From: an uncultured Clostridia bacterium
GTDB lineage: Bacteria; Bacillota; Clostridia; TANB77; CAG-508
Reading direction: 5' to 3'
NCBI GenBank assembly: GCA_944386755.1
Contig: CALXCF010000008.1
Span: 1-63,437 of the forward strand
Length of the DNA: 63,437 nt
In this document: positions 36,175 through 45,288 of the stretch, piece after piece
How the letters are laid out: every line of letters starts with the position of its first letter
Position numbering within the stretch: the stretch's first letter is position 1
Position numbers and translations under genes: made by a program
The notes under the pieces: generated by a model
Told to the model about the DNA's origin: nothing
Databases searched by the model: none
What the model saw: the letters and a program-made list of their open reading frames with translations, nothing else

Positions 36175-36807
36175 ATGTTAAATAATATTGAAGTCTTATG
36201 CCATAGTTCAATAAGGATGAATAAAGGAAAGATAATATATGTAGACCCATTTCATATAGAAGAAAACTATCAAGATGCAGATATTATTTTAATTACACAC
36301 TCACATTATGACCATTTTTCTGAAGAAGATATTGAAAAAGTAAGAAAAGCTGATACTATAATATATGTTACAGAAGATTATGTGGAAAATGCTAGACAAT
36401 TAGGTTTTTCTGAAAATAAAATAATTGGAGTAAAACCAAATCAAACATATTATGAAGGGAATATTGAGATAAATACTGTTCCGGCATATAATGTAAATAA
36501 ACAATTTCATCCTAAAGAAAATAATTGGGTGGGATATATAATTAAAATTGATGGTATCACTTATTATATTGCAGGAGATACAGATATAACTGAAGAGAAT
36601 AAAAAGATTAAGTGTGATGTAGCTTTTGTTCCTGTTGGTGGGACTTATACTATGACAGCAAAAGAAGCAGCAGAATTAGTAAACATTATAAAGCCTAAAG
36701 TAGCTATTCCTATTCATTATGGAGATATAGTTGGAACTAAAGAAGATGCAATTACATTTGTTAATAGCTTAGAAGATGGAATAGATGGCAAAATATTAAT
36801 GAAATAA
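36175..36807 (+). CDS. Metallo-beta-lactamase-fold hydrolase (UPF0173-like)
   Basis: A protein of about 210 residues with the MBL metal motif THSHYDHFS (about 42-50), the second ligand region YIAGDTDIT (about 125-133) and the late IPIHYGD (about 182). The layout matches the UPF0173/YtkL group of small MBL hydrolases, substrate unknown. ATG 36175 follows AAAGGAGATG and is preferred to GTG 36142. Confidence 0.88.
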   Translation: MLNNIEVLCHSSIRMNKGKIIYVDPFHIEENYQDADIILITHSHYDHFSEEDIEKVRKADTIIYVTEDYVENARQLGFSENKIIGVKPNQTYYEGNIEINTVPAYNVNKQFHPKENNWVGYIIKIDGITYYIAGDTDITEENKKIKCDVAFVPVGGTYTMTAKEAAELVNIIKPKVAIPIHYGDIVGTKEDAITFVNSLEDGIDGKILMK

Positions 36808-36924
36808 TTGCTAAATATTAATTCAAAATTAAAGAGCTGGAAATAATTAATTATTAGAAATTCTAAAATAACCAAAACCTTTCTTTTACATATAATAAAA
36901 TAAATATGTGAAGGGAGGTTTTTT

Positions 36925-38187
36925 ATGTGTAAAAAAGTTTACAAATTTGTTTTATGTTTTCTTAGTATTTTCACATTTATGTTTTGGGTAAATATGGATT
37001 CTGTTTTTGCAATAACTCCAGTATCTAATTTAGAATATCAAGGAATAGATGTTAGCCATTGGCAAGGATACATAGATTATAGTGAAGTAAGAAGAAGCGG
37101 AATTGAAGTAGTATATATAAAAGCAAGTCAAGGAACAAACATAAAAGATGCATATTTTGAGATAAATTATGAAAATACAAAAGCAAATGGACTAAAAGTA
37201 GGATTTTATCATTTTTTAACAGCTACAAATACTGAAGAAGCAGAACAAGAAGCAAGATTTTTTGCATCGGTTATTTCTGGTAAAACGCCAGATTGTAAAT
37301 TAGTAATGGATTATGAAACTTTTGGAGGAGTAGGAGTACAAGAATCAAACGAAATAGCACAAGTCTTTTTAGAAACAACTAGAAGATTAACAAACAAAGA
37401 TATAATAATATATAGTGATTTAAGTAATAGCCAGAGTAGATTTAGCAGTGAATTAGCTGAAAACTATGAATTATGGCTTGCATATTATAGCGGTGAACAA
37501 AGATTACAAGGAATAGGAACTAGATGGAACAATTATATAGGATTACAATATTCAGATAGAGGAAGAATAAATGGTATAAGTGGAGCAGTTGATTTAGATA
37601 GATTTTCAAAAGAAATCTTTTTAGATGAAACATCAGAAGTTCCAGTAATAGAAAATCCAACAGGAACAATAAATACAGAGACAATAACATATACAGTTCA
37701 AAGGGGAGATACATTATGGGCAATAGCGAGAAGATATGGAACAACATCTGGAGAAATTGCAGAAATAAATAATATATCAAATCCTAATTTGATTTATCCG
37801 GGTCAAGAGCTTAGAATACCAACTAATTCAACTATTGAAGGAGAAGAAACAAGGGGAACAGGTGATATTATATATACAGTTCAAAGAGGAGATAGTTTAT
37901 CAAAGATTGCAAGGGAATATAATGTTACAGTAGCTCATATTGTGGAACTTAATGATATTACAAATCCTAATTTGATTTATCCAGGTGAAAAGCTAAGAAT
38001 AACTGAAAGTGATGTTACAAATTTGAATCCAATACCTAAAAATAATTATTCAACTTATACAGTGAGAAGAGGAGATACTTTATCTGGAATTGCTAGAAGG
38101 TTTGGTGTTTCAGTGAATTATCTTGTTACAGCAAATAATATTCAAAATCCTAATTTGATTTTTCCAGGACAGATTTTAATTGTTTAA
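36925..38187 (+). CDS. GH25 lysozyme with three LysM domains
   Basis: A 420-residue secreted muramidase with a signal peptide (about 1-31, ending VFA). The GH25 domain (about 40-230) has [30 protein letters not shown] and QYSD, covering the catalytic Asp/Glu residues. Three LysM modules follow (about 253-297, 313-357 and 375-419), each with YTVxxGDTL-like starts and [13 protein letters not shown] ends. It cuts the glycan strands of peptidoglycan. CATATAATA at 36889 could be part of a mother-cell promoter, which would fit a spore role. Confidence 0.95.
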   Translation: MCKKVYKFVLCFLSIFTFMFWVNMDSVFAITPVSNLEYQGIDVSHWQGYIDYSEVRRSGIEVVYIKASQGTNIKDAYFEINYENTKANGLKVGFYHFLTATNTEEAEQEARFFASVISGKTPDCKLVMDYETFGGVGVQESNEIAQVFLETTRRLTNKDIIIYSDLSNSQSRFSSELAENYELWLAYYSGEQRLQGIGTRWNNYIGLQYSDRGRINGISGAVDLDRFSKEIFLDETSEVPVIENPTGTINTETITYTVQRGDTLWAIARRYGTTSGEIAEINNISNPNLIYPGQELRIPTNSTIEGEETRGTGDIIYTVQRGDSLSKIAREYNVTVAHIVELNDITNPNLIYPGEKLRITESDVTNLNPIPKNNYSTYTVRRGDTLSGIARRFGVSVNYLVTANNIQNPNLIFPGQILIV

Positions 38188-38267
38188 AAACAAAAAAATG
38201 TTCGTAAAAACTATTGATTTTAAGTTATGTTTATTGTATAATATTTCCAGTTGGAAAGGAAGATATA

Positions 38268-38635
38268 ATGAACAAATTAGTTGGAAAAATAGATAGAAAA
38301 GTTATAAAGCTACTTGAATTAGGATATGAAAAAGAAATTCCGATTTATATAGGTGAGGATAATATAAAACATATGAAAAATAAGCATTTGGAAGATTTTA
38401 ATAAATACCGGAAAATATATCAAAAATATATTAAAAGAGCCTACATATATTGCAAAAAATCCAAGACAAGATTCAATAGAATATATTAAAGAGTATAAAG
38501 AAAATGATGAATTTGTGCTGGTAGCAGTGAGGATTACTAAAAAAGGAAAAATGTTTGCAAGAACATTGTTTACTATGACTCAAAGAAAGAAAAATATATA
38601 TTTGGATAGACGGATATGCCAAAAAATACCAATAA
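38268..38635 (+). CDS. PBECR-like nuclease/toxin-domain protein, needs two +1 steps at CGG 38409 and 38611
   Basis: From ATG 38268 (after AAAGGAAG) the reading gives EIPIYIGEDNIKHMKNKH and DFNKY, the opening of the PBECR (phage-barnase-EndoU-colicin-RelE) nuclease fold. At TAC CGG AAA the frame must step +1; the next part then reads KEPTYIAKNPRQDSIEYI and VLVAVRITKKGKMFARTLF, the rest of the fold. A second CGG at 38611 is in this new frame (AGA CGG ATA); stepping again gives GYAKKYQ and a stop at 38633. The joined product is about 121 residues. Without any step the protein is cut after about 73 residues. The family call is by pattern; its role as toxin or immunity-linked nuclease is not known. 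Confidence 0.7.
38409..38411 (+). other. In-frame CGG recoding site 4 (PBECR-like gene)
   Basis: TAC CGG AAA in zero frame; the domain resumes at GGA AAA ATA in the +1 frame. Confidence 0.78.
38611..38613 (+). other. In-frame CGG recoding site 5 (PBECR-like gene)
   Basis: In the frame entered at 38410 the codons are AGA CGG ATA. A second +1 step gives GGA TAT GCC and a stop at 38633; without it the frame runs to a stop near 38670. Confidence 0.6.
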
Positions 38636-38639
38636 GTGC

Positions 38640-38668
38640 TTGCAAATTAAAAGAATGTATGTTATTAT
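38640..38668 (+). promoter_or_regulatory. Promoter of the structured small RNA
   Basis: TTGCAA (38640-38645), 17 bases, TATTAT (38663-38668). It would start transcription near 38676, just before the outer stem of the RNA. Confidence 0.55.
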
Positions 38669-38675
38669 AATTATA

Positions 38676-38806
38676 GCATATAATAGTTAAAGGAAAAGTT
38701 CTGAGGGCGGAACAGGCAGCCGCCACCCATATGATAGGAGATGCAGGAAGGTCACCCTGCCTAACTTTTCCAAGCAAGAAATGGAGTGCTAGAAATAGCA
38801 CTCTTT
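38676..38806 (+). ncRNA. Structured small RNA with own promoter and terminator, unidentified
   Basis: This G/C-richer stretch folds with an outer stem GGAAAAGTT (38692-38700)/AACTTTTCC (38763-38771), a hairpin GGCGG (38706-38710)/CCGCC (38720-38724) and a hairpin GCAGG (38743-38747)/CCTGC (38756-38760). The first loop AGGCAG (38714-38719) is fully complementary to CTGCCT (38757-38762), so a pseudoknot could compete with the second hairpin. A promoter precedes it and a terminator (38784-38806) follows. I could not match it to SRP RNA, 6S, tmRNA or a riboswitch by eye. Confidence 0.65.
38784..38806 (+). terminator. Rho-independent terminator
   Basis: GAGTGCTA pairs with TAGCACTC around a short GAAA-like loop and is followed by TTT. 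Confidence 0.8.
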
Positions 38807-38931
38807 AATATGTTTAGAAATTTAGTAAAAAATATAATAATTAAATGAAGTATAAAAAATCTATAGAAATAAACTTTATTTACATAATTTCATATTATAT
38901 ATAAAGCAATATGAAAGGAGGTAAATAAACT

Positions 38932-39510
38932 TTGGATTTAAAAGACAAAAAAATAGGATTTACATTAACAGGCTCATTTTGTACATTTCAAAAAGTAATA
39001 CCAAAAATGAAAGAAATAAAAAAATTAGGAGCAGAAATCATACCAATAATGTCATTTAACAGTTATAATTTAGATACTAAATTTGGAAAAGCAAAAGACT
39101 TTATTGAAGAAATTGAGAACATAACTGGAAAGGAAATAATCCATACAATTCAAGGAGCTGAACCAATAGGCCCTAAAAAAATGACAGATATAATGATAAT
39201 TGCACCATGTTCAGGAAATACAATGGCAAAATTGGCATGTGATATTATAGATACTCCAGCTACAATGGCAGCAAAATCCCATCTAAGGAATAATAGACCA
39301 TTAGTAATTGCACCTTCTACAAATAATGGATTAAGCGGAAATGCTGAAAACATAGGAAAATTATTGAATAGAAAAAATTATTATTTTGTACCTTTTAGGC
39401 AAGATAATCCAATTACGAAACCTAGGTCTATTGTCTTTGATGCTGAATATATAATTAAGACAATTGAATATGCGCTTGATGGTGAACAAATAAGTCCAAT
39501 ACTTATATAA
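38932..39510 (+). CDS. spoVFB: Dipicolinate synthase subunit B
   Basis: A 192-residue flavoprotein-fold protein. GFTLTGSFCTFQKVIPKM, QGAEPIGPK, IIAPCSGNTMAKLA and VIAPSTNNGLSGNAENIG are typical of SpoVFB/DpaB, which with subunit A oxidises dihydrodipicolinate to dipicolinate in the mother cell. The start is TTG 38932, nine bases after AAAGGAGGT. Subunit A is not next to it here. CATATTATATA at about 38891 could be a SigK-type -10 element. Confidence 0.93.
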   Translation: MDLKDKKIGFTLTGSFCTFQKVIPKMKEIKKLGAEIIPIMSFNSYNLDTKFGKAKDFIEEIENITGKEIIHTIQGAEPIGPKKMTDIMIIAPCSGNTMAKLACDIIDTPATMAAKSHLRNNRPLVIAPSTNNGLSGNAENIGKLLNRKNYYFVPFRQDNPITKPRSIVFDAEYIIKTIEYALDGEQISPILI

Positions 39511-39526
39511 TTATAATGAAAATGTG

Positions 39527-39555
39527 TTGCATGCATAAAAAACAAATGATATAAT
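39527..39555 (+). promoter_or_regulatory. Promoter of the thioredoxin reductase-like gene
   Basis: TTGCAT (39527-39532), 17 bases, TATAAT (39550-39555). Confidence 0.75.
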
Positions 39556-39600
39556 TCAATTAATATAAGAATAATATTATAAAAGAAACGGAGAAAAAAT

Positions 39601-40461
39601 ATGTATGATGTAATAATTTTAGGCGCAGGACCAGCTGGAATATCAGCAAGTTTATATACTAAAAGAGCAAACTTAAAAACACTAATATTATATAACGACA
39701 AATCAGGATTAGAAAAAGCAAGTCTAATCGAAAACTATTATGGATTTAAAAATGGAATTACAGGAGAAGAATTATATAATATAGGAATAGAGCAGGCAAA
39801 AAATATAGGAGTAGAAGTATTAAAAGAAGAAGTTGTTAAGATAGAAAATAATATAGAACATTTTAATGTTGTGACAACGAAAAATGAATATCAGACTAAA
39901 AATTTAATACTTGCAACAGGAAATAAAAAGAACAGACCAAAAATAAAAGGAATAGAAAAATTTGAAGGAAAAGGTGTCAGTTATTGTGCAATTTGTGACG
40001 GATTTTTTTACAGAAATAGAAGTGTAGCAGTATTAGGAAGTGGAAATTATGCTATATCAGAAACAAATGAATTAATAAATATAGCAGATAATATAACTAT
40101 TTTAACAAATGGAAAAGAAGCACCTGAATTTAGAGCAGATAATGTAAAAGTTGACACAAAAGAAATAGAAGAGATAGAAGGAACAGATAAAGTCGAAGAA
40201 GTGAAATTTAAAGATGGAACTACAATAAAAACAGATGGAATATTTGTAGCAGAAGGAGTAGCAGGAAGTTCAGAATTTGCAAAAAAGCTAGGAATAATAA
40301 CACAAAAAGATAAAATAGTAGTAAATGAAAATATGGAAACAAATATAAAGGGAATATATGCATGTGGTGATTGCACAGGAGGATTATTGCAAGTGTCAAA
40401 GGCAGTATATGAAGGTGCAAAAGCAGGATTAGAAGTAATAAAAAGACAAAGAGGGATTTAG
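39601..40461 (+). CDS. Thioredoxin reductase-like FAD/NAD(P) oxidoreductase
   Basis: A 286-residue low-molecular-weight thioredoxin reductase-like enzyme. It has the FAD motif ILGAGPAGISASLY (about 5-18), the redox CAIC motif in SYCAICDGFF (about 131), the second nucleotide motif VLGSGNYA (about 145) and the FAD-binding YACGDCTGG (about 258). No thioredoxin gene is adjacent. The GSGNYA motif differs from the common GGGDSA, so NADPH may not be the donor and an alternative reductant (as in ferredoxin-linked relatives) is possible. Its last codons fall inside a type A repeat. Confidence 0.88.
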   Translation: MYDVIILGAGPAGISASLYTKRANLKTLILYNDKSGLEKASLIENYYGFKNGITGEELYNIGIEQAKNIGVEVLKEEVVKIENNIEHFNVVTTKNEYQTKNLILATGNKKNRPKIKGIEKFEGKGVSYCAICDGFFYRNRSVAVLGSGNYAISETNELINIADNITILTNGKEAPEFRADNVKVDTKEIEEIEGTDKVEEVKFKDGTTIKTDGIFVAEGVAGSSEFAKKLGIITQKDKIVVNENMETNIKGIYACGDCTGGLLQVSKAVYEGAKAGLEVIKRQRGI

Positions 40462-40510
40462 GGACGGTCCTAAAAATCCCTCTTTTTAGGGATTAGGGGA
40501 CGGACCTTTA
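40452..40510. repeat. Type A GGGACGG repeat, entering the gene end
   Basis: GAGGGATTTAGGGACGGTCC, a short TAAAAATCCCTC arm and a second GGGGACGGACC copy. The repeat supplies the final Gly-Ile-stop of the reductase gene. Confidence 0.8.
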
Positions 40511-40520
40511 CTACAAACTA

Positions 40521-41474
40521 TTAAAGATTAGTAAATGTCGCATCAGAAACGTTCCCAACGAGACATTTCATGTCTTCTGGAATTTCACAACAAAAACGTA
40601 GTAATTCATTAGTAACAGGATGAAGTAGTTCAATCTTATAACTATGTAATGCCTGTCTTTTAATTAAAGCATGAGGGTTGCAATTTGAAGAATATAAATC
40701 ATCACCTAATAAGGGATGACCAATATGGTTCATATGCACACGAATTTGATGAGTTCTGCCAGTTTCCAGTAAACATTCAACTAAACTATATCCATCGAAT
40801 TCTTTAATAACCCTATAATGAGTAATAGCTTTTTGCCCGGATTTATCAACACATCTTTCAATAATACTACCAGTTTTCCTTGCAATAGGTAAATCAATGA
40901 TTTCATATTCTATATTGGAATCAATATTTTTGTTCGAATTTGTGCTTTTTTCAAAATTTCCTTGAACAAGGCATAAATAAGTCTTTTTAAAAGTTTTATC
41001 AGCCATTTGCTTAATAAAGCATTCTTGAATATATTCACATTTAGCAAAAATAACTAAACCAGAAGTGTTTGTATCTAATCTATTAACAGGTCTAATTTTC
41101 TTTTTTAAATCAATTTGGTCAAAATAATATTTAACACCATTAGATAAAGAATCAGAATAATGAAGTAAAGATGGATGAATTGATATTCCACTTGGTTTAT
41201 TAATAACTAAAAACCATTCATCTTCAAATAAAATATCAAGTTCCATTTTTGTTGGAACAATATTTGAATTATCTTCTTCATAACTTAAATCAACACATAT
41301 AATGTCATGTGGCTTGATATGTGTTCTGGTATCAACAAAAGAACCATTTAAAGTAACACTTTTGTTATTAATTAATTTAACTCTTAAACGTGATGAGATA
41401 TTAAATTTTGTGTTTAAAACTTCATTTATATCAGTATAGTTATCAGTTTCTTTAACAATGTATTTTAATTGCAT
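40521..41474 (-). CDS. RluD-family pseudouridine synthase
   Basis: A 317-residue enzyme with an S4-like N-terminal RNA-binding domain (SSRLRVKLINNKSVTLNG), the catalytic motif NRLDTNTSGLVIFAK (Asp about 128; usually HRLD) and LLETGRTHQIRVHMNHIGHP with GDDLY. The RluC/RluD family converts uridines of 23S rRNA. The last residues (VGNVSDATFTNL) are encoded by a type B repeat (40533-40571), so the C terminus is partly repeat-derived. Confidence 0.92.
   Translation of the reverse strand: MQLKYIVKETDNYTDINEVLNTKFNISSRLRVKLINNKSVTLNGSFVDTRTHIKPHDIICVDLSYEEDNSNIVPTKMELDILFEDEWFLVINKPSGISIHPSLLHYSDSLSNGVKYYFDQIDLKKKIRPVNRLDTNTSGLVIFAKCEYIQECFIKQMADKTFKKTYLCLVQGNFEKSTNSNKNIDSNIEYEIIDLPIARKTGSIIERCVDKSGQKAITHYRVIKEFDGYSLVECLLETGRTHQIRVHMNHIGHPLLGDDLYSSNCNPHALIKRQALHSYKIELLHPVTNELLRFCCEIPEDMKCLVGNVSDATFTNL
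40533..40571. repeat. Type B repeat (TGTCGCAT...GAAACGTTCCC)
   Basis: AATGTCGCATCAGAAACGTT (40535 on) followed by CCCAACGAGACATT. The same GTCGCA/GAAACGTCC elements occur at 44027, 48048 and 58494. It lies in the 3' end of the pseudouridine synthase gene. Confidence 0.75.
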
Positions 41475-41612
41475 TTTAGACCTCTACTTTGTAAATTTAT
41501 ATCAATAATTACATTATATCTTAAATTTAGCCACAGTTCAACTTGAATGTAATGAAAAAATCTGATAAAATATGCAAAGAAAAAGCATAACATTAGAAGG
41601 AGAAGTTACGAA

Positions 41613-42272
41613 ATGAGAATTCGATATAAGAAATGGGCAAGACCAGAATTAGAAGCCAGTAAATTTTATGAAGACGAACCTGAAAAATGGAAAGGAAAGT
41701 GGAAGGAACATTTTAAAAATCCAGATTTACCATTTATGATAGAATTAGGATGTGGAAAAGGTCAATTTATTTCAAAATTAGCTTTAGAAAATCAAAATGT
41801 CAATTATCTAGCAATTGACTTAATAGATGCAATGCTTGGATTAGCTAAAAGGAATATAGAACAAAGCTATAAAGAAGAAAATATTGAACCTGAAAATGTT
41901 TTAATTACTAGATTTGATATTGAAAGAATAAATTTGATTTTAGATAAAGCAGATAATGTAGAAAGAATTTATATAAATTTTTGTAATCCTTGGCCAAGAG
42001 GAAAACATCATAAAAAAAGATTAACACATACAAGACAACTTGAAAAGTATAAAGAGTTTTTGAAAGATAATGCAGAGATTTACTTTAAAACAGATGATGA
42101 TGATTTATTTAATTCAAGTTTAATTTATTTTGAAGAGGCAGGCTTTGAAATAATTAAAAAGACATATGATTTACATCAAGCACCAATATTTGAAAAAAAT
42201 ATAGAAACAGAACATGAGAAAATGTTTTCAGAACAAGGAATTAAAATAAAAGCACTAATAGCAAGAATTTAG
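41613..42272 (+). CDS. trmB: tRNA (guanine-N7)-methyltransferase
   Basis: A 219-residue Rossmann-fold methyltransferase. IELGCGKGQFI (about 44-54) binds S-adenosylmethionine; NFCNPWPRGKHHKKRL (about 126-141) and the ending with FKTDDDDLF are family marks. It makes m7G46 in tRNA. The ATG follows AGAAGGAGAAG. It ends in front of a long perfect palindrome. Confidence 0.96.
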   Translation: MRIRYKKWARPELEASKFYEDEPEKWKGKWKEHFKNPDLPFMIELGCGKGQFISKLALENQNVNYLAIDLIDAMLGLAKRNIEQSYKEENIEPENVLITRFDIERINLILDKADNVERIYINFCNPWPRGKHHKKRLTHTRQLEKYKEFLKDNAEIYFKTDDDDLFNSSLIYFEEAGFEIIKKTYDLHQAPIFEKNIETEHEKMFSEQGIKIKALIARI

Positions 42273-42276
42273 AAAG

Positions 42277-42345
42277 AGGGATTAGGTGGGACGGTTCTAA
42301 AAATCCCTAAAAGCAGGGATTTTTAGAACCGTCCCACCAATCCCT
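42277..42345. repeat. Type A repeat as a long near-perfect palindrome
   Basis: An arm from 42277 to 42308 (AGGGATTAGGTGGGACGGTT and on) pairs almost perfectly with 42315-42345 across a six-base loop. It can form a 30-base-pair hairpin and may end transcription after trmB. Confidence 0.88.
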
Positions 42346-42362
42346 GAAGGAGATGAATTAAA

Positions 42363-42875
42363 ATGACTGCAGAAGATGTTGAGCAAAATAAGGATAATAG
42401 AGAATATGTATTAAAAGCAGTATCTGAAAATGGTAAGTTTTTAGATTTAGTTTCACCAGAACTTCAAAATGATAAAGAAGTTGTAATGACAGCACTAAAT
42501 CAAGATGCCGAAGCTTTGGAATTTGCAAGTACAAAATTAAAAGATGACAAAGAGGTAATATTAAAAGGTGTTGAGGGTGCACCTTGGACCATTTGCTATG
42601 CATCACAAAATTTAAGGGCTGATAGAGAAATCATGGAAAAGGCATGTAAAAGCTATGGGCAAGCATTATATTTTGCAAGTGAAGAACTAAGAGATGATAG
42701 AGAAATTGTAAAAGAAGCAGTAGAAAATAAGGGAATTATTATAAAATATGCAAGTGGTAGATTAAGAAATGACAAAGAATTAGCTTTAATTGCAGTTAAA
42801 CAAAATAAGGATGCATTTCATTTTATTTCAAAAGAATTGCAACAAGATGAAGATATTAAGGCTTTGTTGCAATAG
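42363..42875 (+). CDS. DUF4116 repeat protein
   Basis: A 170-residue protein built of about four 35-48-residue repeats with the pattern LRxDREIVxxAVxxxGxxxxYASxxL, typical of DUF4116. The function is unknown. ATG 42363 follows GAAGGAGATG, part of which lies at the edge of the upstream repeat. It has no signal peptide. Confidence 0.85.
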   Translation: MTAEDVEQNKDNREYVLKAVSENGKFLDLVSPELQNDKEVVMTALNQDAEALEFASTKLKDDKEVILKGVEGAPWTICYASQNLRADREIMEKACKSYGQALYFASEELRDDREIVKEAVENKGIIIKYASGRLRNDKELALIAVKQNKDAFHFISKELQQDEDIKALLQ

Positions 42876-42912
42876 TTTTTAAGTACTATTTTTATAAATT
42901 TGAATAAAATGC

Positions 42913-42941
42913 TTGTGAAATTCTCTTTTTACTTATATAAT
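42913..42941 (+). promoter_or_regulatory. Promoter of pta-ackA
   Basis: TTGTGA (42913-42918), 17 bases, TATAAT (42936-42941). Confidence 0.65.
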
Positions 42942-43016
42942 GTTAAAGTAAGATTTATAAATAATTATAAATCTTACTAAAAAGAATAATAATAAATAAC
43001 AAGAAGGAGGAACAAA

Positions 43017-44027
43017 ATGGCTTTTATAGACGATATAAAACAAAGAGCAAAACAAGATATAAAAACAATTATACTTCCAGAAGCTGAAGATATACGTATA
43101 TTAAAAGCAACTGAAAAAGTATTAAAAGAAGAATATGCAAAAATTATTTTAATTGGAAATAAAAATAATATTGAAAAAAAGGCAAAAGAAAATAATATCA
43201 ATATAGAAAATGCTAAAATAGTTGAACCAGACAATTCAAAAGATTATGATAAATATGTAGAATTATTATATAATCTTAGAAAAGAAAAAGGAATGACAAT
43301 TGAGCAGGCAAAAGAATTGACAAAAGACCCTGTGTATTTTGGAATGTTAATGTTAAAAGATGAGGAAAGCGAAGGAGATGGATTAGTATCTGGAGCAATA
43401 CATTCTACATCTGATACATTAAGACCAGCTCTTCAAATTTTGAAAACAGCACCTGGTACAAAACTTGTTTCAGCATTTTTTATTATGGTAGTTCCAGATT
43501 GTGAATATGGTGAAAATGGTACATTTATTTTTGCTGATAGTGGTTTAAATGAAAATCCAGGAGAATTGGCACTTGCAGAAATTGCGATTTCATCTAGTAA
43601 AAGTTTCAGGCAATTGGTAGAAAAAGAACCTAAAGTAGCGATGTTATCATATTCTACACATGGAAGTGCTAAATCAGCTTTGACTGAAAAAGTTATAAAA
43701 GCAACAGGAAAGGTAAGAAAAAAATTACCTGATTTAAAAATTGATGGAGAACTACAATTAGATGCAGCTATAATTCCAGAAATTGCAGAAATGAAAGCAC
43801 CAACAAGCCCTATAAAAGGTCAAGCTAATGTATTAGTATTTCCTGATTTAAATGCAGGAAATATTGGATATAAATTAGTACAAAGATTGGGAAAAGCTGA
43901 GGCTTATGGACCACTTTGTCAAGGTATTGCAAAACCAGTAAATGACTTATCAAGAGGTTGCAGTAGTGATGATGTTGCTGGAGTAGTAGCAATTACAGCA
44001 GTTCAAGCACAAAATATAACTAAATAA
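43017..44027 (+). CDS. pta: Phosphate acetyltransferase
   Basis: A 336-residue enzyme converting acetyl-CoA and phosphate to acetyl phosphate. [43 protein letters not shown] and [18 protein letters not shown] are clear family motifs, and the length fits the short Pta form. The ATG follows AAGGAGGAAC. With the two acetate kinases it yields ATP and acetate in fermentation. A type B repeat separates it from ackA. Confidence 0.97.
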   Translation: MAFIDDIKQRAKQDIKTIILPEAEDIRILKATEKVLKEEYAKIILIGNKNNIEKKAKENNINIENAKIVEPDNSKDYDKYVELLYNLRKEKGMTIEQAKELTKDPVYFGMLMLKDEESEGDGLVSGAIHSTSDTLRPALQILKTAPGTKLVSAFFIMVVPDCEYGENGTFIFADSGLNENPGELALAEIAISSSKSFRQLVEKEPKVAMLSYSTHGSAKSALTEKVIKATGKVRKKLPDLKIDGELQLDAAIIPEIAEMKAPTSPIKGQANVLVFPDLNAGNIGYKLVQRLGKAEAYGPLCQGIAKPVNDLSRGCSSDDVAGVVAITAVQAQNITK

Positions 44028-44059
44028 TGTCTCATCTGGGACGTTTCTTAATGAGACAT
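44027..44059. repeat. Type B palindrome between pta and ackA
   Basis: ATGTCTCAT (44027) pairs with ATGAGACAT (44051) around a core with GGGACGTTTC. Confidence 0.75.
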
Positions 44060-44073
44060 GCAAGGAGGAAAGT

Positions 44074-45264
44074 ATGAAAATTTTAGTTTTAAACTCTGGA
44101 AGTTCATCATTAAAATATCAAGTAATTGATATGGATACTGAAAAAGTATTGGCAAAAGGATATTTCGAAAGAATAGGCCAACCAAATTCATTCTTAACAC
44201 ACAAAGTAAATGGAGAAAAACACAAATTTGAGCATGCAGCAAAAAATCATGAAAAAGCAATAGAATTTGTTTTAAAAAGATTAACAAATGAGCATTATGG
44301 TGTAATAAAAAGCCTAGATGAATTAGGTGGAATTGGTCATAGAGTAGTACATGGTGGAGAAAAATTTAGTGATGCGGTTTTAATTGATGATAAGGTTTTA
44401 GAAGGAATAAAAGAATGTATTGATTTAGCACCACTTCATAATCCAGCAGCAATTTTAGGAATTGAAGCATGTAAAAAAATTGTGCCAAACATGAAAATGG
44501 TTGCAGTATTTGATACAGCTTTTCATCAAACAATAGAAAAGGAAAAATATATTTATCCAATTCCATATAACTATTACAAAAAATATGGAGTTAGAAAATA
44601 TGGATTTCATGGAACATCACATCAATATGTATCTCATAGAGTTGCAGAAATTATGGGAAAAGATATAAAAGACTTGAAAATAGTAAATTGTCATTTAGGT
44701 CAAGGTGCAAGTGTATGTGCAATTAAAGGTGGTAAATCAGTTGAAACAAGTATGGGATTAACACCACTTGGAGGAATTCCAATGGGAACAAGAAGTGGAG
44801 ATTTAGACCCATCAATTGTTACATATTTAATGGAAAAAGAAAACTTGACACCAGATGACATGAATTTTATACTAAATAAAGAATCTGGAGCATATGGAGT
44901 TTCAGGAGTTTCAGTAGATTTTAGAGATATTGAAACAGAAGCATTATCAGGTGGAAAACATGCAAAATTAGCTTTAGATGTATTTCACTATTTAGTTGCA
45001 TGTTATGTGGCAAGATGTGCTGTTGCAATGAATGGCATTGATGTTTTAACATTTACAGCAGGTGTTGGTGAGAAAGGACCAATATCAAGAGAAGCTATAT
45101 GCAAGCATTTGGAATTTTTAGGTGTCAAAATTGATGAAGAGAAAAACAAAATAAGAGGAGAAGAAGTAGAAATTTCAAGTGAAGATTCAAATGTTAAAGT
45201 TTATGTAGTTCCCACAAATGAGGAATTGATGATTGCAAGAGAAACATTAAAATTAGTAAAATAA
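44074..45264 (+). CDS. ackA: Acetate kinase, first copy
   Basis: A 396-residue acetate kinase. [10 protein letters not shown] at the N terminus, [11 protein letters not shown] (about 89-99), FDTAFH (Asp about 148), [11 protein letters not shown] and [11 protein letters not shown] are the family and catalytic motifs. The ATG follows GGAGGAAAG. It converts acetyl phosphate and ADP to acetate and ATP. A second full-length copy follows after 24 bases. Confidence 0.97.
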   Translation: MKILVLNSGSSSLKYQVIDMDTEKVLAKGYFERIGQPNSFLTHKVNGEKHKFEHAAKNHEKAIEFVLKRLTNEHYGVIKSLDELGGIGHRVVHGGEKFSDAVLIDDKVLEGIKECIDLAPLHNPAAILGIEACKKIVPNMKMVAVFDTAFHQTIEKEKYIYPIPYNYYKKYGVRKYGFHGTSHQYVSHRVAEIMGKDIKDLKIVNCHLGQGASVCAIKGGKSVETSMGLTPLGGIPMGTRSGDLDPSIVTYLMEKENLTPDDMNFILNKESGAYGVSGVSVDFRDIETEALSGGKHAKLALDVFHYLVACYVARCAVAMNGIDVLTFTAGVGEKGPISREAICKHLEFLGVKIDEEKNKIRGEEVEISSEDSNVKVYVVPTNEELMIARETLKLVK

Positions 45265-45288
45265 GAAAAATAGGGAGGATTTAATCAA

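Noticed and set aside
38580..38801. A 73-codon minus-strand open frame across the structured RNA
   Set aside because: It lacks a ribosome site, overlaps the PBECR-like gene end and the RNA stems, and its composition is explained by the folded RNA.
38676..38806. Small SRP RNA or cobalamin-type riboswitch as identity of the RNA
   Set aside because: A GGAAGG stretch is present, but the SRP domain IV pairing partner AGCA is missing, and the cobalamin B12 box is not matched.
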